Assembly (NCBI GenBank): GCA_944323845.1
Contig: CALUUA010000007.1
Location: forward strand, 23,275-87,274
Direction of reading: 5' to 3'
Length of the DNA: 64,000 nt
DNA from: an uncultured Bacteroidales bacterium
GTDB taxonomy: Bacteria > Bacteroidota > Bacteroidia > Bacteroidales > UBA932
The position numbers and the translations under genes are program-made. Numbering within the stretch: position 1 is the stretch's first letter; each line of letters starts with the position of its first letter. The notes beneath the pieces are model-generated. The model did not search any database and was not told the origin of the DNA. It worked only from the letters and a program-made list of their open reading frames with translations. This document shows positions 27,186-36,455 of this stretch, piece by piece.

Positions 27186-28133
27186 ATGGAAGCTATTACC
27201 AAAACCGATTTCAATTTTCCCGGACAAGTGAGCAAGTATGTCGGGAAAGTGCGCGATGTCTACGACATCAACAATGAATATCTGGTGATGATCGTCACTG
27301 ACAGAATTTCAGCCTTCGATGTGGTGCTGCCTGAAGGAATCCCGTATAAGGGACAGGTACTGAACCAGATTGCGTCTAAATTTCTGGATGCCACGACCGA
27401 CATCCTTCCGAACTGGAAAATAGCCGAAGCCGACCCTATGGTCACCATAGGACACAAATGCGAGCCTTTCAAGGTCGAGATGGTCATCAGGGGCTATCTG
27501 TCAGGCCATGCATGGAGGGAGTACAAGGCCGGGAAACGGACCTTGTGCGGAATCGCCCTTCCGGAAGGGATGGTGGAAAACCAGAAATTCCCGGAGCCTA
27601 TAATCACTCCTACCACCAAGGCCGCGGAAGGACATGATGAGGACATTTCGAAGGAAGATATCATTGCTTCCGGTCTGGTAAGCCGCGAGGACTACGAAAA
27701 GATGGAAGAATATACCAGAGCCATCTTCCGCAGAGGTACGGAAATCGCCGCAAAGATGGGGCTCATCCTCGTGGATACGAAATACGAATTCGGAAAGAAG
27801 AACGGCACCATCTACCTGATGGACGAAATCCATACTCCTGACTCGTCACGGTATTTCTATGCCGATGGATACGAAGAAAGGCTGGCCAAAGGAGAGAAAC
27901 AGAAACAGCTTTCAAAGGAATTTGTCCGCGAATGGCTGATGGCCAACGGATTCCAGGGCAAGGAAGGCCAGAAAGTCCCTGAAATGACGCCGGAAATAGT
28001 CGGCAGCATAACAGACAGATACATCGAACTTTATGAACATATCACAGGCGAAAAGTTCGTAAAGGCCGAAGATGCCGGCAATGTCCTTGACCGCATATAC
28101 AAGAATGTAACAGGCTGTCTTTCGTCCCTCTGA
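27186..28133 (+). CDS. purC: Phosphoribosylaminoimidazole-succinocarboxamide synthase
   Basis: The 315-residue product starts at the ATG at 27186 ([14 protein letters not shown]); eleven upstream codons are open but outside the family. Signature blocks: GKVRDVYD (ATP loop), [33 protein letters not shown], and [12 protein letters not shown]. It joins aspartate to CAIR in purine synthesis. The length is that of the longer SAICAR synthetases found in Bacteroidota rather than the short E. coli form. Transcribed alone from its own promoter and closed by a complex hairpin against the convergent macroglobulin gene. Confidence 0.97.
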   Translation: MEAITKTDFNFPGQVSKYVGKVRDVYDINNEYLVMIVTDRISAFDVVLPEGIPYKGQVLNQIASKFLDATTDILPNWKIAEADPMVTIGHKCEPFKVEMVIRGYLSGHAWREYKAGKRTLCGIALPEGMVENQKFPEPIITPTTKAAEGHDEDISKEDIIASGLVSREDYEKMEEYTRAIFRRGTEIAAKMGLILVDTKYEFGKKNGTIYLMDEIHTPDSSRYFYADGYEERLAKGEKQKQLSKEFVREWLMANGFQGKEGQKVPEMTPEIVGSITDRYIELYEHITGEKFVKAEDAGNVLDRIYKNVTGCLSSL

Positions 28134-28145
28134 CAAGTCCGGCAT

Positions 28146-28228
28146 AAAAGAGAGGGTGAGGGTGACACAAAAAATTTTGTGTCACCCTCAAACGTCTTTC
28201 TTCGAAAGACTGACCCATCCTCTCTTTT
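28146..28228. terminator. Branched bidirectional terminator between purC and the macroglobulin gene
   Basis: Three stems nest here. Outer: AAAAGAGAGG (28146-28155) with CCTCTCTTTT (28219-28228). Inside it, GAGGGTGACAC (28158-28168) with GTGTCACCCTC (28179-28189), extended by A/T pairs, and a perfect GTCTTTC / GAAAGAC hairpin (28194-28210). Both strands end in T-rich sequence, and the two convergent genes stop at either edge. Confidence 0.75.
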
Positions 28229-31200
28229 CATTTTTCCGAACATACAGGAGGGCAATACCCGTCATTTGCACGATAGTGAGGGGCATACAGACACACGATA
28301 TCGGCCACACGGCTTGAAAAGACTCCGGACTGCGTTACAGTCAGCTTCTCCGTCAGCACTGTATTTTCCTCAGGCAACACCTCCACGAACCAGCGGCTGC
28401 TGCCGGCTTTCACCTCACGGTAAGCGTAAGGATATGCAATCCTTGACGCCACGGAGCCTGCACGGGGACGGACTGTCACTCCGTACATTCCCGACAACTG
28501 CTTTTCCGGCCTCATTGAAGCGGGACGAGGAGCCGTCAGGCATACGTAGCTGCGATTTTCGGCACTCCAAATTTCGTAGACTGCCAGAACCTCATCGCCT
28601 ACAGACAGCACTTCACCTTCACGTATTTCCCTATAGCCGGGATATCCTGAATCTTCGCACCTGACAGAATCCGTCTGAATCAGATAACGGCACTTGACTG
28701 AAATATCGTTTCCTGCAGCCTTGATTTCAGAAAACGGTTTCCTGTATTTCTGCGTCAGTGCAAGTATTCTGGTGTCCAGAATTTCCGCAGGACCTTCCAT
28801 GACAGCATCCAAAGCCAGCAGATACGCAGGATCGTCATCCCAGTCCTGTGTCTCTTTCTGGACCATTATCCAAAGTCTGATGCCGTCGGCAATCCTCGCC
28901 GCTTCTTCGTCTCCCGCATGGACTGCATAGCAGGACATAAGCCTGCAAAGAACAGAATGTGCATACAGCTCGTTTTCCAGAAGTCCTCTGAACGGCATTA
29001 CGGCATTCGGGAAATACATTCCTCCCGACCTGTGGGCCACTGCATATTCCTTCAGAGAAGCCATCTGCCTGTCCAGACCGGCGGACAATCCTGCATTGAC
29101 CCTGACTTTGGCCGATTCAAGGAACGCATTGCCGGAGGCAGACACGAAATCGAGCAATGTCATTGCCCTACGGGCTTTATAAAGGATATATCCAGGTGCG
29201 CCAGCCTTACGGTCCCTGAGATATTTTCTGACAGCTTTGGAGAAGTCTTTCAGCGTCTTCCTGTCGAGGTCGGCTGCGATAGGGATATCCGGATACAGCG
29301 ACCGTATGAACAGGTATTGCGGCAGGGTAAGGCCGCTCCATGAATTTTCATCGCTGAAATATGTCTTGTCGAGGTATGCCACTGCATGTTCTGCGGCAGA
29401 GCGCAAAACCGGCTCCTGATCAGGAAGGCCTTCCTTGCAGCCCATCGAAATATACTCCAGAACCACGGCTGTAATCAGAGGGGACGACTGGCCGCCTTTG
29501 AGCCATGAGAATCCGCCTCCGGCATTCTGGTATGACAGCATAAGATCGCGCAGCTTGCCGCAGTCAGGAACAGCATGACCGTCATTTTCACCGCGGTCTT
29601 CGAGCCTTGAAGACAACACTGCCGCCAGATAGGCTGATGCTGCCGAAATCGCATCAGGAGACTCCGGGCTGACATGCTCCGGGACAGACTCGCGCAGCAT
29701 GTCCGCAATGGATATCTCTTCCGAGGCTGCACCATATCCGGATACATTTACAAATTCGCCGAGCAGCGCCTGATACAGCGAGTCACGGGACATGCCCGGC
29801 TGCAGGATTGCGGAATGCGATTCGTACAGGGTCTGTTCAGGTGCGCTCACAGGTACGGTCACGAACAATCCGTCGGATGCGCCGGGCACTGTCTTCTCCC
29901 CATTTTCAGATGATTCCGCAGCCGCCTGATATATGACCTTCAGTCCAAGCGTATCCACGTCAGCAGGTACATTTACGAAGAATACCGCAGATACGGCAGA
30001 ACCGGCCGCCACCTTGACCGGACGGCTTTTCACCATCACCGGCGATGATTCCCGGTATTCCTGACTGTCATATATATAGAGTGTAAGCATGCCTTCCGAG
30101 TCCGTGTCCGAAGTGTTGGACAGGGATACCTGCATGTCGTAACGGTCTCCGGAGTAGAGATATGCCGGTTCGGAAACGGAAACCGTCACCGGAAGGGCAA
30201 TCATCATCTCCCTGAGCAGGACATTGTTCTTCATCGACTTGTCGTGGGCGAAGACTGACACGTAATATGTGGAAAGCTTGTCTCCGGCCATGAATCCGAA
30301 CGGAATCCGGCCCTCTTCGTCCGAGCGCAGGAATGGATAGAATGCCAGTGTCTCTGAAAAATCATCGCGCACTGATACTGTCTGCACGGACGCCCCGGCG
30401 CCTGAAGATGACTTGGTCATAAGAGCGTTCCTGATACCCATGTCCGCGGCATCGGAAGCGTTTTCCGCCGTGGAGGATACAGACAGGCGAGGTACAGCCC
30501 CGGCCAACTGGAACGGAATCGCTTCCGATTCTCCGGAATAAGGATATTTGCCGGCTCCCGGAGACCTGCCTCCGCCCCGTTTGCTGCCGGCAGAATACGA
30601 GCCGTACACTACAGGAATACCGGAATACGGCTCGAACCTGCTCCAAATGTTTGGCCTGACTGCATCAACAGTGACATCGAAGACAGAAACGGCACATTCC
30701 ACTCCCGGAAGGGTCCGGATTTCGTAGCGGCATTCCACCCCGGGACGCGACTTGTCAGTGAAGGAGGAGAAAGCCAAAGGCAGCATCAGATCCGATGCAT
30801 TCCGTCTGAACTCATGTTCGTAACTGTATGCATTCCCGTCCCTGAACCAGATAATCTTCATCAGCGTGATGTCAGGATATTCATCCTTGTATTCATATGA
30901 CAGAAGTTCAAGCGAGCCGTCCTGATTCCGTCCGCCTTCCAGATGCAGGATATCGGACATCAGGCAGGCATTCCTGTTTCCGAACAGCTGTATAACTGCC
31001 CAGACAGGGCCTGAAGATGCGCCGAATTGCAGCCTGATGTCATCCGAATCCAGTATTCTGACAAAGCCCAGAAAAGTGCCGTCCAGAGACGTGTCGGTTT
31101 CCGAAGTCTTGACCAGATCGCATACGCAGGTCTTTTGCCTGCCGCGGGCTTCGGCCACTGCCTTTACCCTGAACAGGCCTGACGGCCATGAAGACAAATC

Positions 31201-33597
31201 CACCCAGACCTTCTCCCCCGTCAAGGCCTCACCGGAATACACCATGTCGCCGTGACTGTAGACGCTGTATGTCACTTTCTCGCCCGGCACATCCTCGTAA
31301 CCGGCATTCTTCAGGTAGAAAGACAAGACGGCGAAATCTCCGTCCAAAGCCTTTACCGAATAGAAATCGGCCGAATCGGCTTCGGCATCCATCTCCCAGC
31401 CGTCAGGCCTTGCCATGAAGGCTTCCGCATCGTTTTCCAGCCTTACGCCCATCGAAAAGTCCTGTACGGCCACCCCTTCGTGAAATTCATGCGTCTCTCC
31501 TGTCGCATCCGTCACTTTCACGGAAATATTATAATATGAGTATGTCCTGCCGTCTTCGTGCTCTCCGGCCTTGAAAGATATGGAAAAACCGCCGTCCGGT
31601 CCGACTGCCAGTTCCCCTGAATCAATCATTTCATTCCACAGACCGACACTGTAAGTGACTCTGGCAGCTGCAAGAGATACTCCGGCATAGCTTTCCAGCC
31701 GGCCTTTCACCTCGACAGAATCGCCCGGCAGCAGAATTTCGTCCGTCGGAGAGAAAGTCACCGTGAATGTAGGGAGTACGAACTCGTCCACAGTCACAGC
31801 ATCGCTCGCAAGGATTCTTCCCGCAGATCTTATGCTCAAAGTAAACCATCCGTTCAGCCTGTCTTCCGGCAGCCTGAACCATCCGGAAACTGAGCCGAAA
31901 TCGTTTACAGCCAACGTATCTGAGGCTACGACCTCCCGTGACGGGTCTATCAGTTCGGCGATCACCGGCTCACTGCCGCGCCATACCCGCCAGCCTGTGT
32001 CTTGACATCCTGAAGCCCGCTCCCGGGACCTTTCGAAAAGGACGGCCTTGAACCTCAACGTATCTCCAGGATGGAAGGCTGCCATGTTCTTGAATATTGC
32101 GGCAGACAAGCTGTCTGTCGTATAGGTTGCTGCCGGACGGTACATCCGGATATATTCCTTTTCTGTCTTACGGCATATTCCGTCCGCATCGACATGACTG
32201 CACTGTATGACATAATATCCGGCATCCTCCGGAAAATCCATATCCAGAAGAGTGAAGCCGTCGAAGTCCATGTCCGGAATCGTCCTGACGAGACTGTCCC
32301 TGCAGAATATGGAGACATCGGCCTTTTCCACCGGCCTTCCCGTCATGAAATCAGCCAAATAAACGGCATAGCCGCCTTCCTGCTCTTGCCATGCCATGGA
32401 CAATGTATGCCTGTCGTAATTGAATGAAACCGCGACATCTCCTTCCCTGCATGTCACCCGATATCTCCCGTCGTCCATTTCAGGCAGGACCAGACACAAG
32501 GTATCCGGGACATAATAGCTCTTCTCCATGTTTTCCGAAGTCTGCACCAAAACTTCGGTACTGTCTTCAGAAAGTATCCTTACCTCCACTTCCCCTATAT
32601 TCTGCAAAATCATGCGCAGGGTATCGGTATTCGCGACGATTTCCGCCTTCAGTCTCCTGTAGTCAAGCTGTCTGACCAGTTCCACCGGGTACGTGCAATC
32701 CTTTACGAGTTCAGCCTCGCTTCCCTTTTCAGCCTTCCTGGCCTTGTCGAATCCCACGCACTTTTCCCTCAACGCCGAATAATCCCCGGACACTGCATTC
32801 CCCGAAACAGTCAGACTGTCGAACTCCATCCTTATGAGTTCCTGCTCAGCAAAAAGCCGGACACTCCTGTCATGATATCTGGCGATGAAATCCTTCAGAG
32901 CCGACTTCTTCATCCCGGAAGTGCCGTCGGGAATACGCATGGCCCTGATAAATTCCAGATATGCAGATTCCGGATAACGCCCGCCGAGATGACTCTCCAG
33001 AACATCAGCCGCAGCCGTGAAAACATCGGCAGAATCCTTTCCGGCTCCTCCGGGCTTCCGGCCATACCCGTACATAAGCGCAGACCAGAGAAGATATTCG
33101 TAATCATTTCCGATATTGCCGACTATCTCATCAGGAACACGGCCGTTTCCTATAAACCTGTCTGCCGAATAAAAACGGCTGTTCTTTTCCCGCTGCAGCT
33201 CTTTCATCGCTGCAATACTGCCGATATCCTCCCTGTCCGTATAGAAAGGCCAGACATCGGCGAAGTTCCATATCATGACAGGACTGCCGTACCCGGCAAT
33301 CCTCTCTTTCAACGTTTCGACCGCCGCACCAGCCTTTTTCCAATCATATGAAGCGACCGTACCGTAATATTTCCGGATGGCATCGTAAAAATCCCATGTC
33401 AGCCGCCGGTCTTCGGCCTTGTCCATGATTTCCTCCAGAACTTCCGCCCCCGACTGCGGAAGATCCTTCCTGACTGCTTCGGAATATTCCTTCCATTCCC
33501 TGACCAGGACATGCCCGTCAGCATCCGTCTTCAGGCCTCTGGCTGACAGCCCGGCGGCCGCCAACAGAAAAACCGCAGTCGCAACGACTGATTTCAT
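28228..33597 (-). CDS. Alpha-2-macroglobulin-like protein (MG2 domain), no visible thioester
   Basis: A very large exported protein, about 1,789 residues from the ATG at 33597 (MKSVVATAVFLLAAAGLSARG, signal peptide); in-frame ATGs at 33618 and 33648 are alternatives. The central part has repeated macroglobulin beta-sandwich segments, e.g. FHPGDTLRFKAVLFE (MG2 start), RLPEDRLNGWFTLSI, and the alpha-2-macroglobulin block FSETLAFYPFLRSDEEGRIPF with the VSVSEPAYLYSGDRYDMQ strand. The C-terminal helical domain has GGGFSWLKGG. The CxEQ thioester motif expected before that domain is absent. Bacterial relatives act as envelope protease traps. No penicillin-binding protein gene is next to it. Confidence 0.85.
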   Translation of the reverse strand: MKSVVATAVFLLAAAGLSARGLKTDADGHVLVREWKEYSEAVRKDLPQSGAEVLEEIMDKAEDRRLTWDFYDAIRKYYGTVASYDWKKAGAAVETLKERIAGYGSPVMIWNFADVWPFYTDREDIGSIAAMKELQREKNSRFYSADRFIGNGRVPDEIVGNIGNDYEYLLWSALMYGYGRKPGGAGKDSADVFTAAADVLESHLGGRYPESAYLEFIRAMRIPDGTSGMKKSALKDFIARYHDRSVRLFAEQELIRMEFDSLTVSGNAVSGDYSALREKCVGFDKARKAEKGSEAELVKDCTYPVELVRQLDYRRLKAEIVANTDTLRMILQNIGEVEVRILSEDSTEVLVQTSENMEKSYYVPDTLCLVLPEMDDGRYRVTCREGDVAVSFNYDRHTLSMAWQEQEGGYAVYLADFMTGRPVEKADVSIFCRDSLVRTIPDMDFDGFTLLDMDFPEDAGYYVIQCSHVDADGICRKTEKEYIRMYRPAATYTTDSLSAAIFKNMAAFHPGDTLRFKAVLFERSRERASGCQDTGWRVWRGSEPVIAELIDPSREVVASDTLAVNDFGSVSGWFRLPEDRLNGWFTLSIRSAGRILASDAVTVDEFVLPTFTVTFSPTDEILLPGDSVEVKGRLESYAGVSLAAARVTYSVGLWNEMIDSGELAVGPDGGFSISFKAGEHEDGRTYSYYNISVKVTDATGETHEFHEGVAVQDFSMGVRLENDAEAFMARPDGWEMDAEADSADFYSVKALDGDFAVLSFYLKNAGYEDVPGEKVTYSVYSHGDMVYSGEALTGEKVWVDLSSWPSGLFRVKAVAEARGRQKTCVCDLVKTSETDTSLDGTFLGFVRILDSDDIRLQFGASSGPVWAVIQLFGNRNACLMSDILHLEGGRNQDGSLELLSYEYKDEYPDITLMKIIWFRDGNAYSYEHEFRRNASDLMLPLAFSSFTDKSRPGVECRYEIRTLPGVECAVSVFDVTVDAVRPNIWSRFEPYSGIPVVYGSYSAGSKRGGGRSPGAGKYPYSGESEAIPFQLAGAVPRLSVSSTAENASDAADMGIRNALMTKSSSGAGASVQTVSVRDDFSETLAFYPFLRSDEEGRIPFGFMAGDKLSTYYVSVFAHDKSMKNNVLLREMMIALPVTVSVSEPAYLYSGDRYDMQVSLSNTSDTDSEGMLTLYIYDSQEYRESSPVMVKSRPVKVAAGSAVSAVFFVNVPADVDTLGLKVIYQAAAESSENGEKTVPGASDGLFVTVPVSAPEQTLYESHSAILQPGMSRDSLYQALLGEFVNVSGYGAASEEISIADMLRESVPEHVSPESPDAISAASAYLAAVLSSRLEDRGENDGHAVPDCGKLRDLMLSYQNAGGGFSWLKGGQSSPLITAVVLEYISMGCKEGLPDQEPVLRSAAEHAVAYLDKTYFSDENSWSGLTLPQYLFIRSLYPDIPIAADLDRKTLKDFSKAVRKYLRDRKAGAPGYILYKARRAMTLLDFVSASGNAFLESAKVRVNAGLSAGLDRQMASLKEYAVAHRSGGMYFPNAVMPFRGLLENELYAHSVLCRLMSCYAVHAGDEEAARIADGIRLWIMVQKETQDWDDDPAYLLALDAVMEGPAEILDTRILALTQKYRKPFSEIKAAGNDISVKCRYLIQTDSVRCEDSGYPGYREIREGEVLSVGDEVLAVYEIWSAENRSYVCLTAPRPASMRPEKQLSGMYGVTVRPRAGSVASRIAYPYAYREVKAGSSRWFVEVLPEENTVLTEKLTVTQSGVFSSRVADIVCLYAPHYRANDGYCPPVCSEK

Positions 33598-33685
33598 TCC
33601 ATTTCCGGCGATATTCATAACTCTGTCATTTAATGTCTTACATCTCATATTGCCCGCCCGCTGCAGACCGTGGATTCAGAAGGGA

Positions 33686-35137
33686 TCATCGAGGTATTTC
33701 GGAGACTACATACGTGCTGCCTCCTATGTAGACGAGCGGTCTTGCATCCGGATTCTTCCGCTTCAGATCCTGCGCCATACCGCAGGCTGTCCTGACAGCT
33801 TCTGCCACACTTCCGGAAGCCACGGAAGGGGAAGGTTTCCTTCCGGCCGCCGAACAGAATGTCAAATACCGTTCCAGCAGGGCATCCGCCGGCATGGCTC
33901 TCCTGCCCGAAGCATTGGTGAAGATATACATGGCCTCTGCCGGCATCAGAGGGAAGACGGCATCGACATCCTTGTCGGCCGCCGCACCGTAAACGATTAT
34001 GAGATCCGTGCATACTCCGCTCTCCAGATATTGGCGGAGCTGCGAAAAATTGTATTTCAATCCGTGCGCATTATGGCCTATGTCGGCTATCATCAGAGGG
34101 TCGGAACAGATTTTTTCCCATCGGCCGTGGAAATCCATTCTCGCCGCGGCGTGTACGATGGCCTGGATGACGGCATTGGCCGTATGGCCATCATTACCGG
34201 TGTCGCTGACCTGTCGGCAAATCTGAGACAGTTCCGAGAATAACGGATGCGCGGCAGTGAAGTCATCCGAAGTCAGGACATCGATGGAGGCAAGCACTGT
34301 CCTCAGGTTCTTGGGCTGGTAGCTCCCCTGCAGGTCCATTTTCTCCAGAATGGTATCGCTCAATGGCCATAGAGACGGCTCTGTCTTGTCGGCAAATGTC
34401 AGAAGGGACATGATTTTCTGCCTGTCGCCCATGTATTCAGGTTCCGGAAGATTCGAATACAGTACTTTGCGTTCGAACACGGGATCGGTTTCGGGAGAGG
34501 ATTCCCCCACTACCGCAGGCGTCGAAGGCTTGATGATGCCGGCTTTCTCGAAGGCGATTTCAGGGAGCGTGCCGCCGAGCATGTCGCAGTGGTCCAGCCC
34601 GATGTTGGTGATGACGGACAGTACAGGAGAAATGATGTTCGTGCTGTCGAACCTCCCGCCAAGTCCTGTCTCGATCACGGCCACGTCCACTTCTTCGGCA
34701 GCGAACCAGTCGAAGGCCATCATGGTGGTGATTTCGAAAAACGAAAGATCCAGATGGTCGAAAGTGCTCTCCCATTTGCGCACGTAATCCCATACTTCCT
34801 TTTCCGTAATGTATTCCGGTGCCCCGGCTCCTGCCCTGCCGTCGAGAATCCTCATCCTTTCACGGAAATCATGGATATGCGGCGATGTGTAAAGGCCTGT
34901 CCTGAGTCCAGAGGCTGCCAGTACGGAAGCGAGGATATTGGATACGGAACCCTTGCCGTTCGTCCCGGCGACATGTACCGAAGCATATTTCCTGTGCGGA
35001 TGTCCTGAGAGCTGGTCAAAAAAGAGCATCCGGTCTATTCCCGGCTTGTACGCCCCGTTTCCCACCTTCTGGAATGAGGGAAATCTGGTGAATAATCCTT
35101 CCATCATTGCAGCGTATGCCGCATCCGAATATTCCAT
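33686..35137 (-). CDS. folC: Bifunctional folylpolyglutamate / dihydrofolate synthase
   Basis: The 483-residue product has the Mur-ligase-like order of FolC: ATP loop HVAGTNGKGSVSNILASVL near residue 55, GLYTSPHIHDFRERMRI (folate-binding), FEITTMMAFDWFA, ETGLGGRFDSTN, and NIGLDHCDMLGGTLPEIAFEKAGIIKP. The C-terminal domain has DIGHNAHGLKYN. It adds glutamate to dihydropteroate and folates. It is longer than the usual 420-440 residues. Divergent from the orphan gene at 35218 with an 80-bp intergenic region holding a good promoter. Confidence 0.95.
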   Translation of the reverse strand: MEYSDAAYAAMMEGLFTRFPSFQKVGNGAYKPGIDRMLFFDQLSGHPHRKYASVHVAGTNGKGSVSNILASVLAASGLRTGLYTSPHIHDFRERMRILDGRAGAGAPEYITEKEVWDYVRKWESTFDHLDLSFFEITTMMAFDWFAAEEVDVAVIETGLGGRFDSTNIISPVLSVITNIGLDHCDMLGGTLPEIAFEKAGIIKPSTPAVVGESSPETDPVFERKVLYSNLPEPEYMGDRQKIMSLLTFADKTEPSLWPLSDTILEKMDLQGSYQPKNLRTVLASIDVLTSDDFTAAHPLFSELSQICRQVSDTGNDGHTANAVIQAIVHAAARMDFHGRWEKICSDPLMIADIGHNAHGLKYNFSQLRQYLESGVCTDLIIVYGAAADKDVDAVFPLMPAEAMYIFTNASGRRAMPADALLERYLTFCSAAGRKPSPSVASGSVAEAVRTACGMAQDLKRKNPDARPLVYIGGSTYVVSEIPR

Positions 35138-35171
35138 GTCGAAATACTGTTTTAATTCTTCTGAAAATATG

Positions 35172-35205
35172 CAAAAATAATTCTGTTTTTCGTAACTTTA
35201 GCAAA
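35172..35205 (-). promoter_or_regulatory. Putative promoter of folC
   Basis: Minus strand: TTTG, 22-nt spacer, TATTTTTG. The -7 box matches TAnnTTTG exactly; the spacer is slightly long. About 35 nt upstream of the folC start. Confidence 0.5.
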
Positions 35206-35217
35206 AATTCCGCTTTT

Positions 35218-36378
35218 ATGGGACATTCAGTATCAGCCTTGTTTTCACCGTATATCATTGATGGAGTGAAGATGGACTACACTCCGGCACAGATGCTTGA
35301 CGACTGTCTGGATGCAAATGACAGGAAAGACGGGAATCCGGCAACGGACTTTGACAGCATCGTGGATGAAATCGTGGAGCAGGTTCCGGGGAAAACCGTT
35401 TACGATACCGGAAAAATAATGTACTGGCTCGAGAGCATCATGAAGACCGGAAGCAAGGTCTGCGTTTCCCCGACTGCAGCCCCTGGGTCGCATACCAGAA
35501 GGCAGATAGCATCGGCAATCATCGGTACTCTGTGGAAGAAAGGTCATTTCACGCTTGAAGACCTCAGGGTCGATGCATCATGGTTATGGGACTGTGCGCC
35601 TCTGGGAAATATGGCGGCATTCTATTTTTCGGCGGAAGCGGCAAGCAGGTACCTTTTCGATCTGGGAATCAGACTCGGAAGCTATTCTTTCGGGAAAAGT
35701 CAGGACGGCTCCGAAGCAAGATTCACGGTATCGGCAGGAAAGACGGAGGACGGGACCGCAGATGACGAATACGACTTCTTCAATGACAAGGACGACAAGC
35801 AGATGAAATATTGCTGGATATCGGACGAAAACAAATGCGGCTCCGTGATTTCAGAAGATCCTGCATCATGGCTGATATATATCCCGTTTGACACCTGCGA
35901 ATTCCGGCTGGGAAATTCCCTGCTGGAAAAAACGGCAGGAAGCAACGGGGACAAGGCTCCGGAAATTCTCGACCCGGACTATTTCATAGACTGTTTCGAA
36001 GTGGTGAGGGAGCTGGTGGAAGACGGTGTGATAATGGCCGGAACGGCTGTAGGGAGCGGAGGTCTGGCGGCAGCCGTCGCGAGACTGTGCGGAGGGCACG
36101 GAATGAAGGCCGACATCAGCGGTATCGAACGGGCCACCGGCGAATACGATGTCATGAGGGTGCTTTTTTCCGAAGTGCCGGGAGTCCTGATCCAGATCAA
36201 TGATGCCGACTATGATTATGTGGATTCCCAAATGCTGCTTCAGGACATAGCGTACTACCCTCTGGGACATCCGGGGACTGAAGAAAAACTGCAGTTCATC
36301 CATGGCAGGAAAGGCGTTTCGGACATTCTGGCCTCCCTGCTGCAGGGGAACATACCCGAGGATGATCAGGATGCCTGA
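35218..36378 (+). CDS. Uncharacterised protein with PurL/AIR-synthase-like C-terminal region
   Basis: The 386-residue product starts at the ATG at 35218 (MGHSVSALFSPYIIDGVKM); 37 upstream codons are open but overlap the folC start on the other strand. I do not recognise the whole protein. The C-terminal third, with GVIMAGTAVGSGGLAAAVARL followed by RVLFSEVPGVLIQINDADYDYVDSQML, resembles the AIRS_C domain of PurL and PurM, where the DGG-like turn and the FSE...GV strand are conserved, although Gly-Ser replaces the usual Ser/Asp-Gly. No PurL synthetase or glutaminase part is present. Neighbours are folC (divergent) and the PIN-PhoH gene (77 bp downstream). Cytoplasmic, no signal. Confidence 0.75.
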   Translation: MGHSVSALFSPYIIDGVKMDYTPAQMLDDCLDANDRKDGNPATDFDSIVDEIVEQVPGKTVYDTGKIMYWLESIMKTGSKVCVSPTAAPGSHTRRQIASAIIGTLWKKGHFTLEDLRVDASWLWDCAPLGNMAAFYFSAEAASRYLFDLGIRLGSYSFGKSQDGSEARFTVSAGKTEDGTADDEYDFFNDKDDKQMKYCWISDENKCGSVISEDPASWLIYIPFDTCEFRLGNSLLEKTAGSNGDKAPEILDPDYFIDCFEVVRELVEDGVIMAGTAVGSGGLAAAVARLCGGHGMKADISGIERATGEYDVMRVLFSEVPGVLIQINDADYDYVDSQMLLQDIAYYPLGHPGTEEKLQFIHGRKGVSDILASLLQGNIPEDDQDA

Positions 36379-36455
36379 AATCCGTCGGGCAATCGGATGA
36401 CAGACAGCTGCCGCGGAGACAGGAAATCCTTCCGGACGGCATTAACGTTAAGTAT

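Noticed and set aside
27102..27186. Purine riboswitch in the purC leader
   Set aside because: No three-stem purine aptamer or conserved loop residues could be drawn in the 84 nt available.
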